From assembly GCF_028453695.1 (NCBI RefSeq), contig NC_135773.1, positions 10,602,001 through 10,666,000 on the forward strand: a stretch of 64,000 nucleotides of DNA, in the 5' to 3' direction. Numbering within the stretch: the first letter of the stretch is position 1; the number at the start of each line of letters is the position of its first letter. The stretch is from Augochlora pura (Eukaryota; Arthropoda; Insecta; Hymenoptera; Halictidae). Under the pieces are notes generated by a model. The model ran no database searches. It saw only the letters and a program-made list of their open reading frames with translations, and had not been told where the DNA came from. The translations under genes were made by a program, and so were the position numbers. Positions 1 to 12,501 of this stretch are shown here, in pieces.

Positions 1-1405
1 CGTTTATATAACTTTATATAATATTAATATTATATAAAATCACGTGATACAATATAAACGTTTGCGCCGTAATTGTTACTCGAATATAAAACTCTGATCA
101 TTTTCTGCTACACGCTCCTCCCCTCCAGTGACTTAGCAAATTGATTTTAAGGGGTTCTGACCAGGCTTTCAGGATTTAGGACCACTGTGCGCCGCGACGA
201 TGGCGACAACGAACAGGTAGAACGTACGCGCGTGCACGCGTGGGCGATGACGCGCACGTAGGCCTTGTCCGTCTTCTTTTATAACGCCGGCCCGTGTTAA
301 CGCATCGGCTGTTAACTTAAGCGACGTCCGTATGTCACTGTAATACCTACACGCCCCGGCCGGGCAATAAAGGATCACCGAAATCACGCTAAAAGGTTCC
401 CAGGAATTAATCTTCTATTTAAACGAGCCTCGTCCGAGAGCCGTTCATGCTCCTCCGAAGATTTAAAGGGGAGGTTTCGCCGGATTCCTTCCACGGCCCG
501 AACCGCTGTAACGAGTCATTTGTCTCCGCTGACAAGCTGATAACTTAGCCCCGCGTCCCGTTCAATTTGTTTCGACCTGGTGTACCGGATCGCGAGCTTT
601 CGGCGGTACACTTCACCAATTTCGGATCTGGGACGGAATCTCCAGCTGAATCTCTACCGAATAGCGATTCTGAATCATTACTCGACGCTTATTAGGATCG
701 ATAGAGATTAACGTCACTTGGTTTGTAGGAATGACAGCGTAGAATTTAGGTAAATTACTTGACGATTTTTAATCGCAATACGTGACTGTATAAAACCGTT
801 TCAACACGTTCCGTGTCGTGCTATTTTCACTCGGTTCATCGCACTAGCCATTTGATGATTTGCTAAAACTTCTTATGGTATATGTAATTATTAATTATCG
901 AAACGAACTTAATATGATTCATTTCAGTGGTGGAAATTAATTCTTCGGTTCTAGATTCGTTATAGATAATATTTTTAGTGCATTAAATGAACGTGTAAGC
1001 ATGTACCATCGGTGGTACACGTGGCAAGGAACGTGTTAATAACACACGTTTCCATAAAATTGGTCGTACCTCCCTGCACTTGTTCTCAGCTTGCTTCTAA
1101 TTCAGGCCTGAAACTGTTCGAACCCGATGTTTATCAATTACGTTCTTACGTTACTATTAACTTACATTATTATTAAGTGATTTTCTGATGGTTATGCTCC
1201 TTGCATCGACCGATCGAATATTTAATTTATGCATATTGAATTATAATCTTCTGACGTTTTCCTCTTGTTCAGAACTCCGTTCTTATACCATTAGCTTTAC
1301 TGAGCGTAACTCTTACTTGTTCTTGCACGTCTTCTATAATACATCAACATTATTATAATCATAACACTTACTTAGACCATATATTGTCCAATAAAAATGA
1401 TATTG
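1..1405. other. Non-coding mosaic, no recognised gene
   Basis: AT-rich at the left edge, CpG-rich around 180-380 and 420-660, then AT-rich again. A reverse frame open from about 408 to 169 carries a short motif that recalls RusA-type resolvases (see findings), but there is no gene context and chance is the simplest reading. A 7-bp perfect inverted repeat with a 4-base loop lies at 1002-1019. Nothing else stands out. Confidence 0.5.
1002..1019. repeat. Short inverted repeat (7-bp arms)
   Basis: TGTACCA, a TCGG loop and TGGTACA form a perfect short hairpin. It is close to the length expected by chance in a window this size. No function is claimed. Confidence 0.4.
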
Positions 1406-1717
1406 TTAAATTAAAATACTTATGTTAAATTAAAATGCTTATGTTTTGGAAATATAATGATAAATGATAGAATGTTATATGATACAATACTTGATGATAG
1501 AATGTTAAATGATAGAATTTTAAATGATATAGTATTAAATGATAGAATACTAAATGGCGGAATATTAAATGATAGAATACTAAATGATGGAATATTAAAT
1601 GATAGAATACTAAATGATGGAATATTAAATGATGGAATATTAAATGATAGAATACTAAATGATGGAATATTAAATGATAGAATACCAAATGATGGAATAT
1701 TAAATGATAGAATAGAA
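1406..1717. repeat. 15-bp AT-rich minisatellite with 30-bp dimers
   Basis: From about 1456 to 1717 a 15-bp unit of the type GATAGAATACTAAAT repeats about 17 times. In the second half the units alternate between a GATAG form and a GATGG form, so the larger period is 30 bp. Just upstream (1406-1440) a 19-bp unit is repeated about twice. Because 15 is divisible by 3, both strands stay open and give pentapeptide-repeat frames (Asn-Asp-Arg-Ile-Leu type on plus, Phe-His-His-Leu type on minus). These are repeat artefacts, not genes. Confidence 0.95.
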
Positions 1718-2199
1718 AGTTAAAATCTATCCACTGGGTCCGACTTAATAGCGACATCCTAGGCAAGGCTCCTAAAGAGGCCGTACGTGACACAAATATT
1801 TCGTAATAACCGTGTGCAAGTAATTCTGAAAATTAATTATCGAAAAGAAGTTTCACCACATGGTTCCGGTTCATCCTGTTCGGAGCGTCTCCGATTGAGA
1901 CCTCGATTTCGCCAATTAGATAAAAAACGAGCGCGTATTACGTCGATTAATCGACGAAGTCTTAACGAGTTTCACGACCGATTATTAAAATACGATAGCG
2001 ACTCTCGGCGCAGCTGATGCCAGATAGGGTACCGATAGAGGGGGAGACGCTCGTAATTATCCTGCCGGACGTACTCGCGAGCCTTAGCGCGGCCCGAACG
2101 AGATCGGGCAATTATGTTATACTTCGGTACCGACATTACTTTTCAATTTCATACCACGGAAGCGATCGCTTGTCGTTCCGTTCGACCGAATGGCTCCCG

Positions 2200-2219
2200 T
2201 CTTCTTCTTCTTCTTCTTC
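2200..2219 (+). repeat. (TTC)n microsatellite
   Basis: About seven tandem copies of a TTC/TCT trinucleotide. The minus strand reads as poly-glutamate in one frame, which is spurious. Confidence 0.9.
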
Positions 2220-4041
2220 CTCTCGTCCCGTTTGCTCGTTTTTGAGATCTCGTCGCGACGTTTGTTTGCTCGTTTTTTCGAGCGGGTCTCCGATCCCGTT
2301 CATCATCCAGCCCTCGTGACGCCAATTAACGGGCACCGGTTCGCCACGCGGATACCTATGATTAGACGGTTAAAGCGGCGCGATGCGGATATTGAAATCC
2401 CAGGATCGTGTAATCGGGGAGGAAAAAAAAAAAGAAGAAGAAAGATTTCGCCGCGGCGGTCGGATCGCGCTGACTTGCCCTAAATTGCCGACGGGTGGCT
2501 TAAGTGGCTCACACTCCGTTTATTATTTATGGAATAATAACGGCAAAGTGATTCGCCGTTCCCGCTAATGCCAGCGATCGTTTAGGTCGACTCGATCCGA
2601 TCGGTGGGCCGGCGCAACGGACTTGTTACCGTCGCTACTTAATTCTCTCTATTATAGTGATCATCTTAACGCGAAACATCCTATGCGATTCTTTTCTAAT
2701 CGGGGACCGTTCGGCTCATTAATTTGGAAATTACACGTTGCTGAATTCCGCGTAGCTTGCCAATCTGGCTCTCGACTGGAATGCCTGATTTTTCATTAGA
2801 CGTCGCGCTCGCTGTTACTACGCAATGATTATGGTTTTAAAGCGTTTCCCCTGCCGCGTTACCTATCTCACGCTAATTGTCAGCCGTGTAATTCGTATAT
2901 TTAACTAACTCCTTAGCTTTGTTCCGCATTAAATGCGTGCAATTTCCAAGGAGGCAATTTGTAACGCGTATTTAGCGCTCGAAACTCGGCTGACACTTCT
3001 TGTGGAAGTGGCTGCGTATTAATGCGATTCGCGTTTCACGGATTTCGTTTCACGAACTATCTGTTTCTCGTTTACGTCGCTCGGTCGAATTATCATTTTC
3101 AGTTAAACTCCGCGAACGTACAGGACGGATTAAAAACGGGGTTCGATAAATCTGCGGTGCGATCGTTGTTACACAGCATTGTCCGAAGAAAAATGTAATT
3201 ATTTTTGCTTCGAGCTTCTCGAACGATGCGCTTTCTACTGTTAATATTGTGGAACATTTCACGGGTGCAAAAGTGAAAAAAGTAGACTGACGAAATGAGA
3301 ATCGGAACGCGAGAGGTCCGAATTTCAGGATGAATTTTACTCCTGCTGCAATCTGGGATACCGATTGAAATGCAATTTAAACGAGTTATGGTATTACCGT
3401 ATCGGAAGACTGGCGCATCCTACGTGCCCGAGAGGTCTCTCGTACCTGTCGTGATATCGGGGTCGCGCGGGAGTCATTAGTTATCCAGCATTATGGTCCA
3501 GGAACGATTCGAATCAATTTAGGAGGTTCACGGGCCGACTTCGTGGGGCTCGCGGTTGCTCCATATATCACCGGACGCTGGTCGAACTTGTGTGTAGAAC
3601 CGCGGGCCGAAGGGAGACCGAAATTTTCGTCGAAAGTCGAGATTTCCGTCTCTAATGGCTACAATGGTCCTCCCCCTCCCTCCCCCCATCGTCCGTTAAA
3701 CTATCGCGGAGTCCCGAAGCATTTTCCCCGCCTATTATACTTTAATACGGTTTTCCAGCTTTTCAAGCGAATCTCTCGAATTTTCATTACACGGTCCGCC
3801 GTTTCATATAAAAATAAATTACACGGCTTGAAAAGACCATCGAACGGAACAAACCGTTGAACAACGCGACAGGCAAACGTGCCGCGAAATTCGCGCGCGC
3901 GTACACGTGTAAATTTAAGGTACGCGAATTTTACATGTTCGCCGTTATAATTATCAATTGTTTCCAGCCATCATTTCTCGACGCGTTAATTTAATTTTTT
4001 TTTCGCGCCACGTCGACGACTTTTTTTTTTGTCGCTGATTT

Positions 4042-4060
4042 CTCGCGCGCGCGCGCGCGC
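4042..4060. repeat. (CG)n dinucleotide tract
   Basis: About nine uninterrupted CG steps follow a T10 tract. It is a strictly alternating pyrimidine-purine stretch of the kind that can adopt Z-DNA (known property of CG repeats; not tested here). Confidence 0.9.
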
Positions 4061-4906
4061 CGCCACCCCGTTTATTTTATCGAGAGCCGAGCGATCGAAT
4101 CGGTCGAGGGGTCTCGTGTCCCCGGAATGATTTTTACGGCTAATTTGTCAGATGTATAAAATCGGCATTGCCGCCGCGCGAAAAAGAACGTGAAAAACGC
4201 GCCCGCCGATATAGTGGCGGCTGCGAAATATAAATTAAGTATTGATTTTTCGGTTGCCGGGGTTTTTACGGGTCTGATAATTAATGAAAAAAAAAATGGT
4301 GTAAACCACCCTCCCTGTCGGCGAACACCGTGCGCTGCGATAAATGTAAAGCAAGAGCGCGCGCTCCGCGCGTTGCTTCATCATTTTAATAGCTTCGCGA
4401 GTTTAATAATTATTTCATTTTCATTCGTTTCCGTTGGACCGTCTTATTAAAAGAAGAAATGTATTTTCATTTATTTCCTTACCGTTGACTCCCGTTCCGC
4501 CCGAAGATCCGCAGATTAATCAGTGACAATTGAACTTCTGTTGTTCTATTGACCCTATTGTTGAGAAGAATTCATTTGTAGATACGGTATACCAATTTGA
4601 TAACAAGAGCCAATTATAATGAGACACGGTGGCTGGTGGTCATAGCGAGGTTCTGCAAATTGGAAAACAAAGCCGACGGGTCATCAGCGATCGAACCGTA
4701 GTAGCTTGGCCTTTTTCAATGGCCTAGGTTGGCGTTATTATACATATATTTCACGGTTAAGAAGATTGCAAGTGGCCGACGGAGAAGGCGAACAGAATTT
4801 AAACGACAGCCGACCATTTAGTCGCTCGAATCACGTCCTCCAGGAATTTTTCACGGGACTCCTGTCTTGCGATTTTCTCATGGCGCACTTTGCTCTTTTT
4901 TTCTCA

Positions 4907-4909
<3 letters not shown>

Positions 4910-4943
<34 letters not shown>
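4910..4943 (+). repeat. (CT)n microsatellite
   Basis: About 17 CT units follow a T-rich run. One of several long CT/GA arrays in the window, all sitting in or beside GC-rich islands. Confidence 0.95.
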
Positions 4944-4944
<1 letters not shown>

Positions 4945-7223
4945 CTTTTCCGGGCGACGATGCTAGCCCGCTCGCCGGGCGTAAAACCGCCAGCCCAGCG
5001 GGGAAATTGAAAATGAGTTTCCGGGGCTCGGATCACGGCGTCACAAGACCGATATTTAATTAGGTGTTTGCTACCATCGGTGAAAAAGAGATGAAGCCCG
5101 GGCTTTGTTTATGAATGCACGCTCGCCGGAAGGAGTTTCCGCGAAAATACCCCCGACAATGAAACTAATAACGCGAGACGCAATATGCTTTGTCGCGGGG
5201 ACGACGAAACTAACAAGGAACCCGGGAACGGGACAGGAATCATGCTTCATAAAATTGTATGTTAAATTTCATGCATGTAAAGCACTTGCTGTTGCGCGCG
5301 ATCCCGTCTGTAAAATTGCCTTTATTGTGTTGACGTGGCGCAGTTCCGTCTGCAAAGCCAGTTACGTAAACGGCTGAAATTTATTAATTGCGTTGAGCAA
5401 ATATTACGCCGGTAGATAGGTTTACAACTAATTTCGTTCCCGGCCGTGTTCCGTTTCGTTCCAGTGGCAATCTAACGTGGATACACGGTCCCAGAAGCAT
5501 TATAAGTTATGCAATTATTTGTATATTAATGCATATATTCGCGTGTTCGGCTGCGGACTTTATGCATTTATGGCAGAAATGTGGAGATATCACAAGAACT
5601 CGATAAACATTATGTTATATTATTTGCAACTATTTAAAACTATTATAAGTAGACGTGTATTTTATTTAACTACAATTTCTTGCCATTTACATTACATATT
5701 TTCGTTTTACACAAAGATCTGCAATTTGATGATCTATGAATTCTTTCAAAAGAAGACTGTTTTCTCGAAATGCTGGAATAAATAGAACACACATTTCTTA
5801 AGCTTTATTCGTATGTAAATTAATACTGTGGGACAGGCCGAGAATTGTAAGCATTATGATTCTATAACTTCATTAGGTGTAGCATGTGTTGTAATAGACT
5901 TAATTTCATAGCTTGCTTATCCGATAAGTATCTTAAGCACCGTGTTTGGGCTCTACGAGGAATTTAGGAATTTATGAGAAGATTAAGGATCTTATGGAGA
6001 AGTGTAGATCCTAAATTTAGGAGCTATTAGAAGATTGTAAGAGCTACGAAGTTTTAGTGCCTCTGAAAAAATTGTACAACTATAAAAGAACTGTGGATTT
6101 CATAGCAGCGTTAGAAAACCTACGTAAAGATAGTTCGATGCGCGTTCACGAGATCGAATCTAGAATGCTCATAATATACCATAATATATCACCATCGACA
6201 TATTCAAATTATTATTATTTAAATTACCGGATAGTATAAATGCTACACATGCTAATAACATCCAGTTTGTTCGAATGTATCACATAGAAATTAATTATGA
6301 AAACTAGTCATAAATTAGCGTCAACCATATATAACCTTGCAATTGCCCAAGTAATTTTTATTTCTAATGATTAGAAAGTAGATCTTTGTAAAATAAAAGT
6401 TTCGTGTATCGATTGCAATAAACAGGAAATGCATAATATTTCTTAATAAACACTAGCATTTATTCCTATCTTGATTAATTTTAATAAATTAAAATAACGT
6501 AATCAAATTGTCTCATTTTTTTTTTTAATAAATGTTTAATAAATCTTATATATTATTTGATCATAGCACGTGATGCACAGGATCCGTAAGAAATTCTCAA
6601 GCATTTCTTTAAATTATGTTCGTACGGCTTGTAAACCAAGCGAAAAGAACGATTTTCTGCGGCGAATCTTGCTATCAGATTTGCAACCATTCGAGGAGAG
6701 CGAGAGAGAAAGAAACGAGAGGGGAGAAAGGGACATAGTTATTTGTCGCACAGTGCCCAGTCCTTCTAGCATTTTCGTTAGGCGCACATGCCGCCGACTA
6801 TCTGCCGATTGCCGGTAGATTGGTTATCAGGTCCCATTGGTATGGACGCCGTGACCCGGAGCGCTACAGTTTACAATCCACGGTGCATATTTTCAACGGG
6901 AGACCTTTTGTCGTCCCGTTTTCTAGATTCAATTATAGATCGTAGGCAACGCCCAGGAAAAAGGTCGGGGCCCGCGTTGATAAATCAGCGCGGCGCGGCG
7001 CGGCGCGGCGGTTACATTCGTGCGGCGACGTGGTCCGGGCTGTTTCATCCTGCACGCGGGGGCAAGTGTCACGATTCCGGGCTCGGGGATTTCATGCTGC
7101 ATACTAAAAAGAATACGATAACTATAATCGTTTTAGCCGGTAATTCAATCACGATCGGACGTATTTCGTGCGACCTCGTTCTTTATTCGCGTCGTGTATC
7201 GAGAGAGAAAGAGAGAAACAGAG

Positions 7224-7228
<5 letters not shown>
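4944..7228. other. Non-coding mosaic, AT-rich centre
   Basis: CpG-rich to about 5380, strongly AT-rich from 5380 to 6560, then GC-rich again. Several AT-rich frames of 60-100 codons (for example plus 5477-5785 and 6057-6239) have Asn/Ile/Tyr-heavy composition typical of chance. A purine-rich stretch lies at 6690-6735. No gene is recognised. Confidence 0.5.
6987..7011. repeat. (GCGGC)n pentamer repeat
   Basis: About five tandem copies of a GC-only pentamer inside a GC island. A similar GC-only pentamer tract occurs at 61700-61725. Confidence 0.85.

Positions 7229-7263
<35 letters not shown>
7229..7263 (+). repeat. (GA)n microsatellite
   Basis: About 17 GA units within a longer imperfect purine tract (7200-7290). 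Six reading frames cross it and all give low-complexity Arg-Glu or Ser-Leu strings, which explains the overlapping long frames here. Confidence 0.95.
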
Positions 7264-7266
<3 letters not shown>

Positions 7267-8245
7267 AAAAGCGAGAAAGAGAAAAAGAGAGGGGGGGAAG
7301 AGCACGGCGCGTTTTTCCGTGTTATTTCCCGGCGGCCTCTGATCCTCGTTTCTCGCGCCACGCCGGTAGTCCGACACTTAGGCGCGAGAATGTTTTCCCC
7401 CGTGTCCGCAATCGCTTCGCTCGTTTTTCCAGCCGGGTTCGTTGCGGTAGACCGCGATCCGGAACACGGGATCCGCGTCGATCCGCGTCGATAAAGCAGC
7501 GGGTACGAGGCGGCACGCCGGGAAATCGCCACGACGAAATAACAAACAGCTCAATTAGGGGCTTCGTAAGATGCAAATGTATGCGCGTGCCGGCTTCCAA
7601 CGCGCCAGCGTCGAGCTTTTCTTGCACGAACGGCGGACGCGTGTTTCGCGTGGCGATGCGACCAATGCTCGCTGCCTCGAATCAGTTATTAGCGTCGCGA
7701 TCAGAGACTCGGATAGCGTGTATGGAAATCCTGGAAACAAAATTCGAGACCCCGTCCCGAATGCTGGAGATGGGCGCTGGAATTCGAATATTGCTCGCTT
7801 ATTAGACTCCTCGCACGCGGACCGTCACCTGCGAACGTTTAAGATATTCCGGTGCCTTATTTTCCAGCTATTAATTAACTGCTCTCGTTGTGTGCACTGT
7901 TCAAATATGTAAGGAATTGTGCTCTATATTTTATCTCACAACATATGGATCTAAAAAGTGAATAATCCAATCGAAAAATTAATAAGAAGATTGAAACTAC
8001 GCTGCAGTATGCTGCGACGTGTACCATATATTGTAGAGTAATATTTTCTTTCGAATAATCCTTGGATTTCTTTTTCTTTACTTAAAGTACGTTTCTTTTT
8101 ATACTACAAGATTTTTCTCACGAATGAACGGATGAACTCTGCTGTGGATTTTGTACAAAAAATAAAAATACTATTTTACGGTAACTTTTTTAATATACTC
8201 TTGGCAGTATTTGAGGCTACGGTATTTGACGGTGTCGAAAATCAA
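7264..8245. other. GC island then AT-rich DNA, no gene
   Basis: GC- and CpG-rich to about 7850, AT-rich beyond. The 203-codon plus frame beginning at 7194 starts inside the GA repeat and has Arg-rich, domain-free composition. I treat it as chance. Confidence 0.5.
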
Positions 8246-8299
8246 ATTAAGCTTGAATCCCTTGGTTCTTGGAAATAGCAGCTAATAGGAAGCACAATT

Positions 8300-8530
8300 T
8301 AGCAGCTACAATTTTTTCTCCGTGCCATCTTTTAATGTTTATGAACAGTATCTCGGACGGAGACATCTGCGGCAAATGTACAACTAAATCCTTTAGAAAT
8401 GTGAATGAAATTTGAAAACGATTTTCCCGAAAACGGAACATAAAAAAATGTTGCACCACATTTCCTTATTTTTTCACGTAGAATCACCCCCTGCTCGTTT
8501 GTGCTACGGATTCCCGTCGACGCGGTATAA
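8300..8530 (-). mobile_element. Diverged transposable element remnant, copy 1
   Basis: Read on the minus strand, this matches the copy at 33654-33865 over about 200 bases, including the block around CGAAAACGGA, a conserved ATCACCCCCTGC block and a related outer end next to GTATAA. The outer end in the other copy is GGGTGTCCCGGAAAT, a type of terminus common in arthropod interspersed repeats as I recall. The inner limit is uncertain. It encodes no intact protein; the open minus frame through it (8247-8459) has no domain I recognise. Which superfamily it belongs to cannot be told from the sequence. Confidence 0.75.
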
Positions 8531-11500
8531 ATTGAGAAATACGAGATTCATTTTTCAGTATTTGAAATTTTTTTTACCGAAACACGAGGACTATCAGTTT
8601 TTTAATGACGTAGTTCGATCCATTGACCGGCAAGTCGGCGCTCTAACAATTTCACTTTTAATTATATTTCGAAAATACAACAGCGAGAGAAAATCCGGTA
8701 GGCTCGAGTTTTCGAATACCGTGATAGTCGAGAGAGAGGAAGAGAGAGAACTCTCTCAATAACGTGTTCCCAGTGGAGAGTAACATTGACTCCGGGAGTG
8801 ACACGAAACGATGGGTTTCGCTCAAAGGATATTAAAATTTTACGATCATCGACTCCTTTGAAAACTCTCGTCATATCGAATGCGCCCATCACCTGCGTGC
8901 TCGCTCACGCACGTACGCACACGCGCGCGGGCGCTTCCCGTAGTACACGGGCGCAGTCGCCGCGAGGTACATACGATTCTGCACGCACGCAAAGGGTAGA
9001 ATCGTTCGGTCGTAACCGAACGAATGTACTAACTTTAATTGTTGATTAACGCCGGCTTTGTGTTGGGCAACAGGGAGCGGCGAAGGCCTACACACTCGAA
9101 TATTGCTTTACAGCGCTTTGTTCTTTGCCCGGTGGTACTCTTTGCGAATTCAAATGTCATTTCCTAAGTCTCGCGAGGTGGAGCTAATTAATACCCTCGA
9201 ATTTAATAATACCGAGTCGGCGGGTGGTCGGGGCCGGATGGAGATTTATGTTTTTAATTAGCGGCGGCTCTGCCCTCTGTCGTTTAATTATGATTCGGGA
9301 GTCGCGCTTTGAATTTCCCGCCGGCGTTTGAACTCCTGCCGACGGCACTCGCGTCGGGGAAATCCACTTTTCTTTCGTGCGAGCGCGCGAGGCCCTCTTG
9401 TTCAGAGTTGATTAGGCCCATTGAGACTCAACCGCGCGTCGTTCGCGTTTATCTCCCGTAATTGGCCCGGCCCTGACGGCGGGATTGTCGCCGAACGGCC
9501 GCGTTTCACCCACCGACGGAATGTTTGTTAATTGTAAAACGCGGCTCGAGCCGTTTACCGGATCGGACCAGTTTTAATATTCTTGCTCGGCGCGAAAATG
9601 TTCCGCTTCCGCTGTGATTTAACGCGTCTGTACTTGATGGAGCACCGTAAACTGGCTCCGTGACAGGTTTACGTGACGGTTTTCACACAAGATCAACTTC
9701 TTCTCCGTGAAAGAATTATTTCGTTCCTGTGGTAAGCTTTTATGCACTGATTGCAACGTCGAGAAATATATATCTCCATTAGCCTTAATCTTTTTAATAG
9801 AAACGTACAGTTTGTCACGAAGGTCTGCACACAGAAGACATTCGTTAGCTAATCGCTTGAAATTGTAAACATTAGTACCATTTCCTGAAAATGCAAATGG
9901 TTTTCCACCATTCTTTATTAATCTTTCTTTTGTCGGTTAGTAATTCTTACTTGTTCTATTGCACTCGTGTAAAGGCTATACCAAATCTCTACTTCTCATT
10001 TCTTTTTCGTGACCAATTCTTACCCGAATATACTAATAAAAATTGTTATTACTATTATAAGAGACATATTCAAATTCACATAGAATTTACATAGTCATTT
10101 TCTCGAAACGTGTCTAATATTGATTAAAAGATGCATCGACATCTATAGAATGTCTTCCCATTCTCTGTCCAACTGTTACTAATAGGACACTAATAATAAA
10201 ACAGTATATCCGCTTTAAATTCGTAGGATGTCTCGGGTGGTGTGCATCGTAATGAATTTTCTTGGCGTCTGTCGCTCGTCACAACGACGATCGCTTCGCC
10301 CGTTCATTTCGAGCGAGTACTTAGTTCGAAGGTCCGTTCAATTTGGCGAAGTAAAAAAATTGATCGCGATAATGGAACCAGCTTCCGAGCGTGAAAGAAA
10401 AGGCCGCGAGCAGGATTTGTCAATCGGCCGGGCAGCGGCGCATAGTAGTCGAGGCGATCCTCATAGAGCTCATGCAGCGCAAGTTTTTACGCAACCCGAT
10501 AGTCGATTCATCATCCTGGCCACTCGATCAACGCCTAACAGACATTGCCCCTAGGAAGAACGTGAGGCAGTAGCGAATGATGAAGTCGCCTCTCGGCGGC
10601 GCCCTCGGTGAATTTGGTTTTTAGGCAAAGTAGCCTCCATCAGCGATGTAATACTCTTCATTAAATAACGCTCTTGCATCCGCTGACTTGCACGGCTACG
10701 ACAAGATGGATCGACAAGCATTCAAATATTTATTCGCCACCGAGGCGAACTCGGAATTCTTTCTCGATTTCCACTTTTCTCCGACGACGTGAAAGTTTCC
10801 GGAACGATACGGACTCCGATTAAGGCAACCATCGAAATTCTGTGAACGGAATATGTACCATGGAACTTCTCACTGTCTCGTGGTGCATGTATTGCAACGA
10901 TGTTTTCTAGGGTAGCGACAGATTACAAATTATACATATTTATCGTATAAAACATACAAAATTTTATTGTGTAAAATCGAGAAATCATTTATTTGTTAAA
11001 ATTCAGCATGCAAGAATGATAGCACTTCTTCTTGTACCTTCGTAATTCTACATTTCGACTACTCATATTTGTAAAAATGAGAAATTCACTTTTAATCGAG
11101 AGATAAATTTTATAGATCTAGTTTATGGCAATATCTTGACTTGCAACAAAGTTTATTAAGTAATATAAAAATCGAAAAAATGTATTCATAAATACTGCAA
11201 AATCTGTTTTCATTGGAGAGACAAGTTTCACATATGTAGTTTATAATATCTTTAATTAACGCAGACATTTACAATCAAATAATTTAGAAATAACGTGGTC
11301 TTCTTTTATGTATGTATATCGTAAATAACAAACTGGAATCGCACAATCGATCGACTGCTGGCAATATTTTACCGTCCCGCCCGTGAAAGCTTGAGAAGAA
11401 GAAAGGGAGAAGAACGGCTTTTTCCCGGATGTTCGTCCGTCAATCTTCGTCGTTGGCAACCGGCATCGGTATGCCAGTCAGGTAGGATCGTTTATGCGAG

Positions 11501-12003
11501 ATCTGCGACGCGGTGTCACAAGATCGGGAGAAGATAGAGAGAAGCCATTGGCCGATGGCCAGATGTATTAAGATCGCATTTGGGGACGGATCGGTATCCT
11601 GATGGATCGCTTGTCGATTACGCGGTCTAATCCGACTTCTATGACTACGGTAAACTAGGGTCACCGGGACATAATTTGTCATTTCGGCCTTGGTTGCGGC
11701 CCCCCTCTCGACCAACGAGATCGAATCGCCTACGAAATATTTTCCTTTTCCCTGACCTCGATGGTGATTGAAAGGGAGAAGAAGAATGATGTTTCCCTGG
11801 ATTTTCGTACTATGACGAAATCTTTTTGGTCTGGATTGACGGGGGTCTAGAAATTAAAATAATATAGCGGTCTACAAAATTCTATTATTTAGATACATTA
11901 TCACCTAATAGAGAACTTTAACTAAATTATTAAACAATAGAATATCAAGACATTGTAATGATAAACATTCAGATAAGAGAGTCTCCACTGAATTTGTTTG
12001 TAT
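8531..12003. other. Mosaic stretch without recognised genes
   Basis: GC islands lie at about 8750-9700, 10200-10850 and 11340-11760, with AT-rich DNA between. A 24-base strictly alternating pyrimidine-purine tract runs from 8906 to 8929. A minus frame at 11440-11715 has mixed composition with a hydrophobic patch but no start context or domain. No gene can be supported. Confidence 0.5.
9002..9023. repeat. Perfect 9-bp hairpin
   Basis: TCGTTCGGT, loop CGTA, ACCGAACGA. A GC-rich perfect stem with a 4-base loop. It is not followed by a T-run, and terminators of the bacterial type are not expected here. Confidence 0.5.
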
Positions 12004-12460
12004 ACCCACATTCCTACGTTCCCACATTCCTACGTTCCTAAGTTTCTACATCCCGCATTCCCTCATTCCTAGATTTTTACATTCCTACATTCCTTCATTC
12101 CCACATTCCCGCATTCTACATTCCTACATTACTACATTCCTACGTTCCTAAGTTTCTACATTTCCGCATTTCCACATTCCTAGATCTCTACATTCCTACA
12201 TTCACACATTGCCACATTGCTACATTCCCACATTCCTACGTTCCTAAGTTTCTACATTCCCGCATTCTACATTCCTACATTCCTACATTCCTACGTTCCA
12301 AAGTATCTACATTCCCACATTCCCACATTCCTAGACTTCTATATTCCTACATTCCCACATTCCCACATTAGTATATTCCTACATTCCAACATTCCACATT
12401 CCCGCATTCTACATTCCTACATTCCCAAGTTTCTACACTTCTAGACTTCTACAATTCTAT
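12004..12460 (+). repeat. 8-bp pyrimidine-rich minisatellite (ACATTCCT)n
   Basis: About 55 imperfect copies of an octamer of the form CATTCCTA, all with the pyrimidine-rich strand on plus. A longer segment TACGTTCCTAAGTTTCTACA occurs exactly at 12031, 12141 and 12237 and in changed form near 12291, so parts of the array were duplicated as larger blocks. The frame that reads His-Ile-Pro-Thr-Phe repeats (12217-12444) is a by-product of the 24-base triple unit. Confidence 0.95.
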
Positions 12461-12501
12461 AACGCTCAAATCTCAAGCTAAAAAGCTCAAACCCCCAAGG
12501 A

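Larger units (their letters stand above)
1718..4909. other. CpG-rich non-coding stretch
   Basis: Mostly GC- and CpG-rich with frequent TAATTA-like and AATTAA motifs. It holds a run of 11 A at 2423-2433, T tracts between about 3985 and 4030, and a 10-bp palindrome TACACGTGTA with an E-box core at 3902-3911. Frames longer than 100 codons here have skewed Arg/Ser composition and no recognisable domain. I see no gene. Confidence 0.5.

Noticed and set aside
1425..1793. Repeat proteins on both strands (Phe-His-His-Leu and Asn-Asp-Arg-Ile types)
   Set aside because: Direct product of a 15-base tandem repeat, which is open in frame by arithmetic.
7149..7805. Several long overlapping frames, up to 203 codons
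   Set aside because: All pass through or begin in the GA microsatellite; the remainder is Arg-rich with no recognised domain.
12217..12444. His-Ile-Pro-Thr-Phe-rich frame
   Set aside because: Translation of the 8-base minisatellite.
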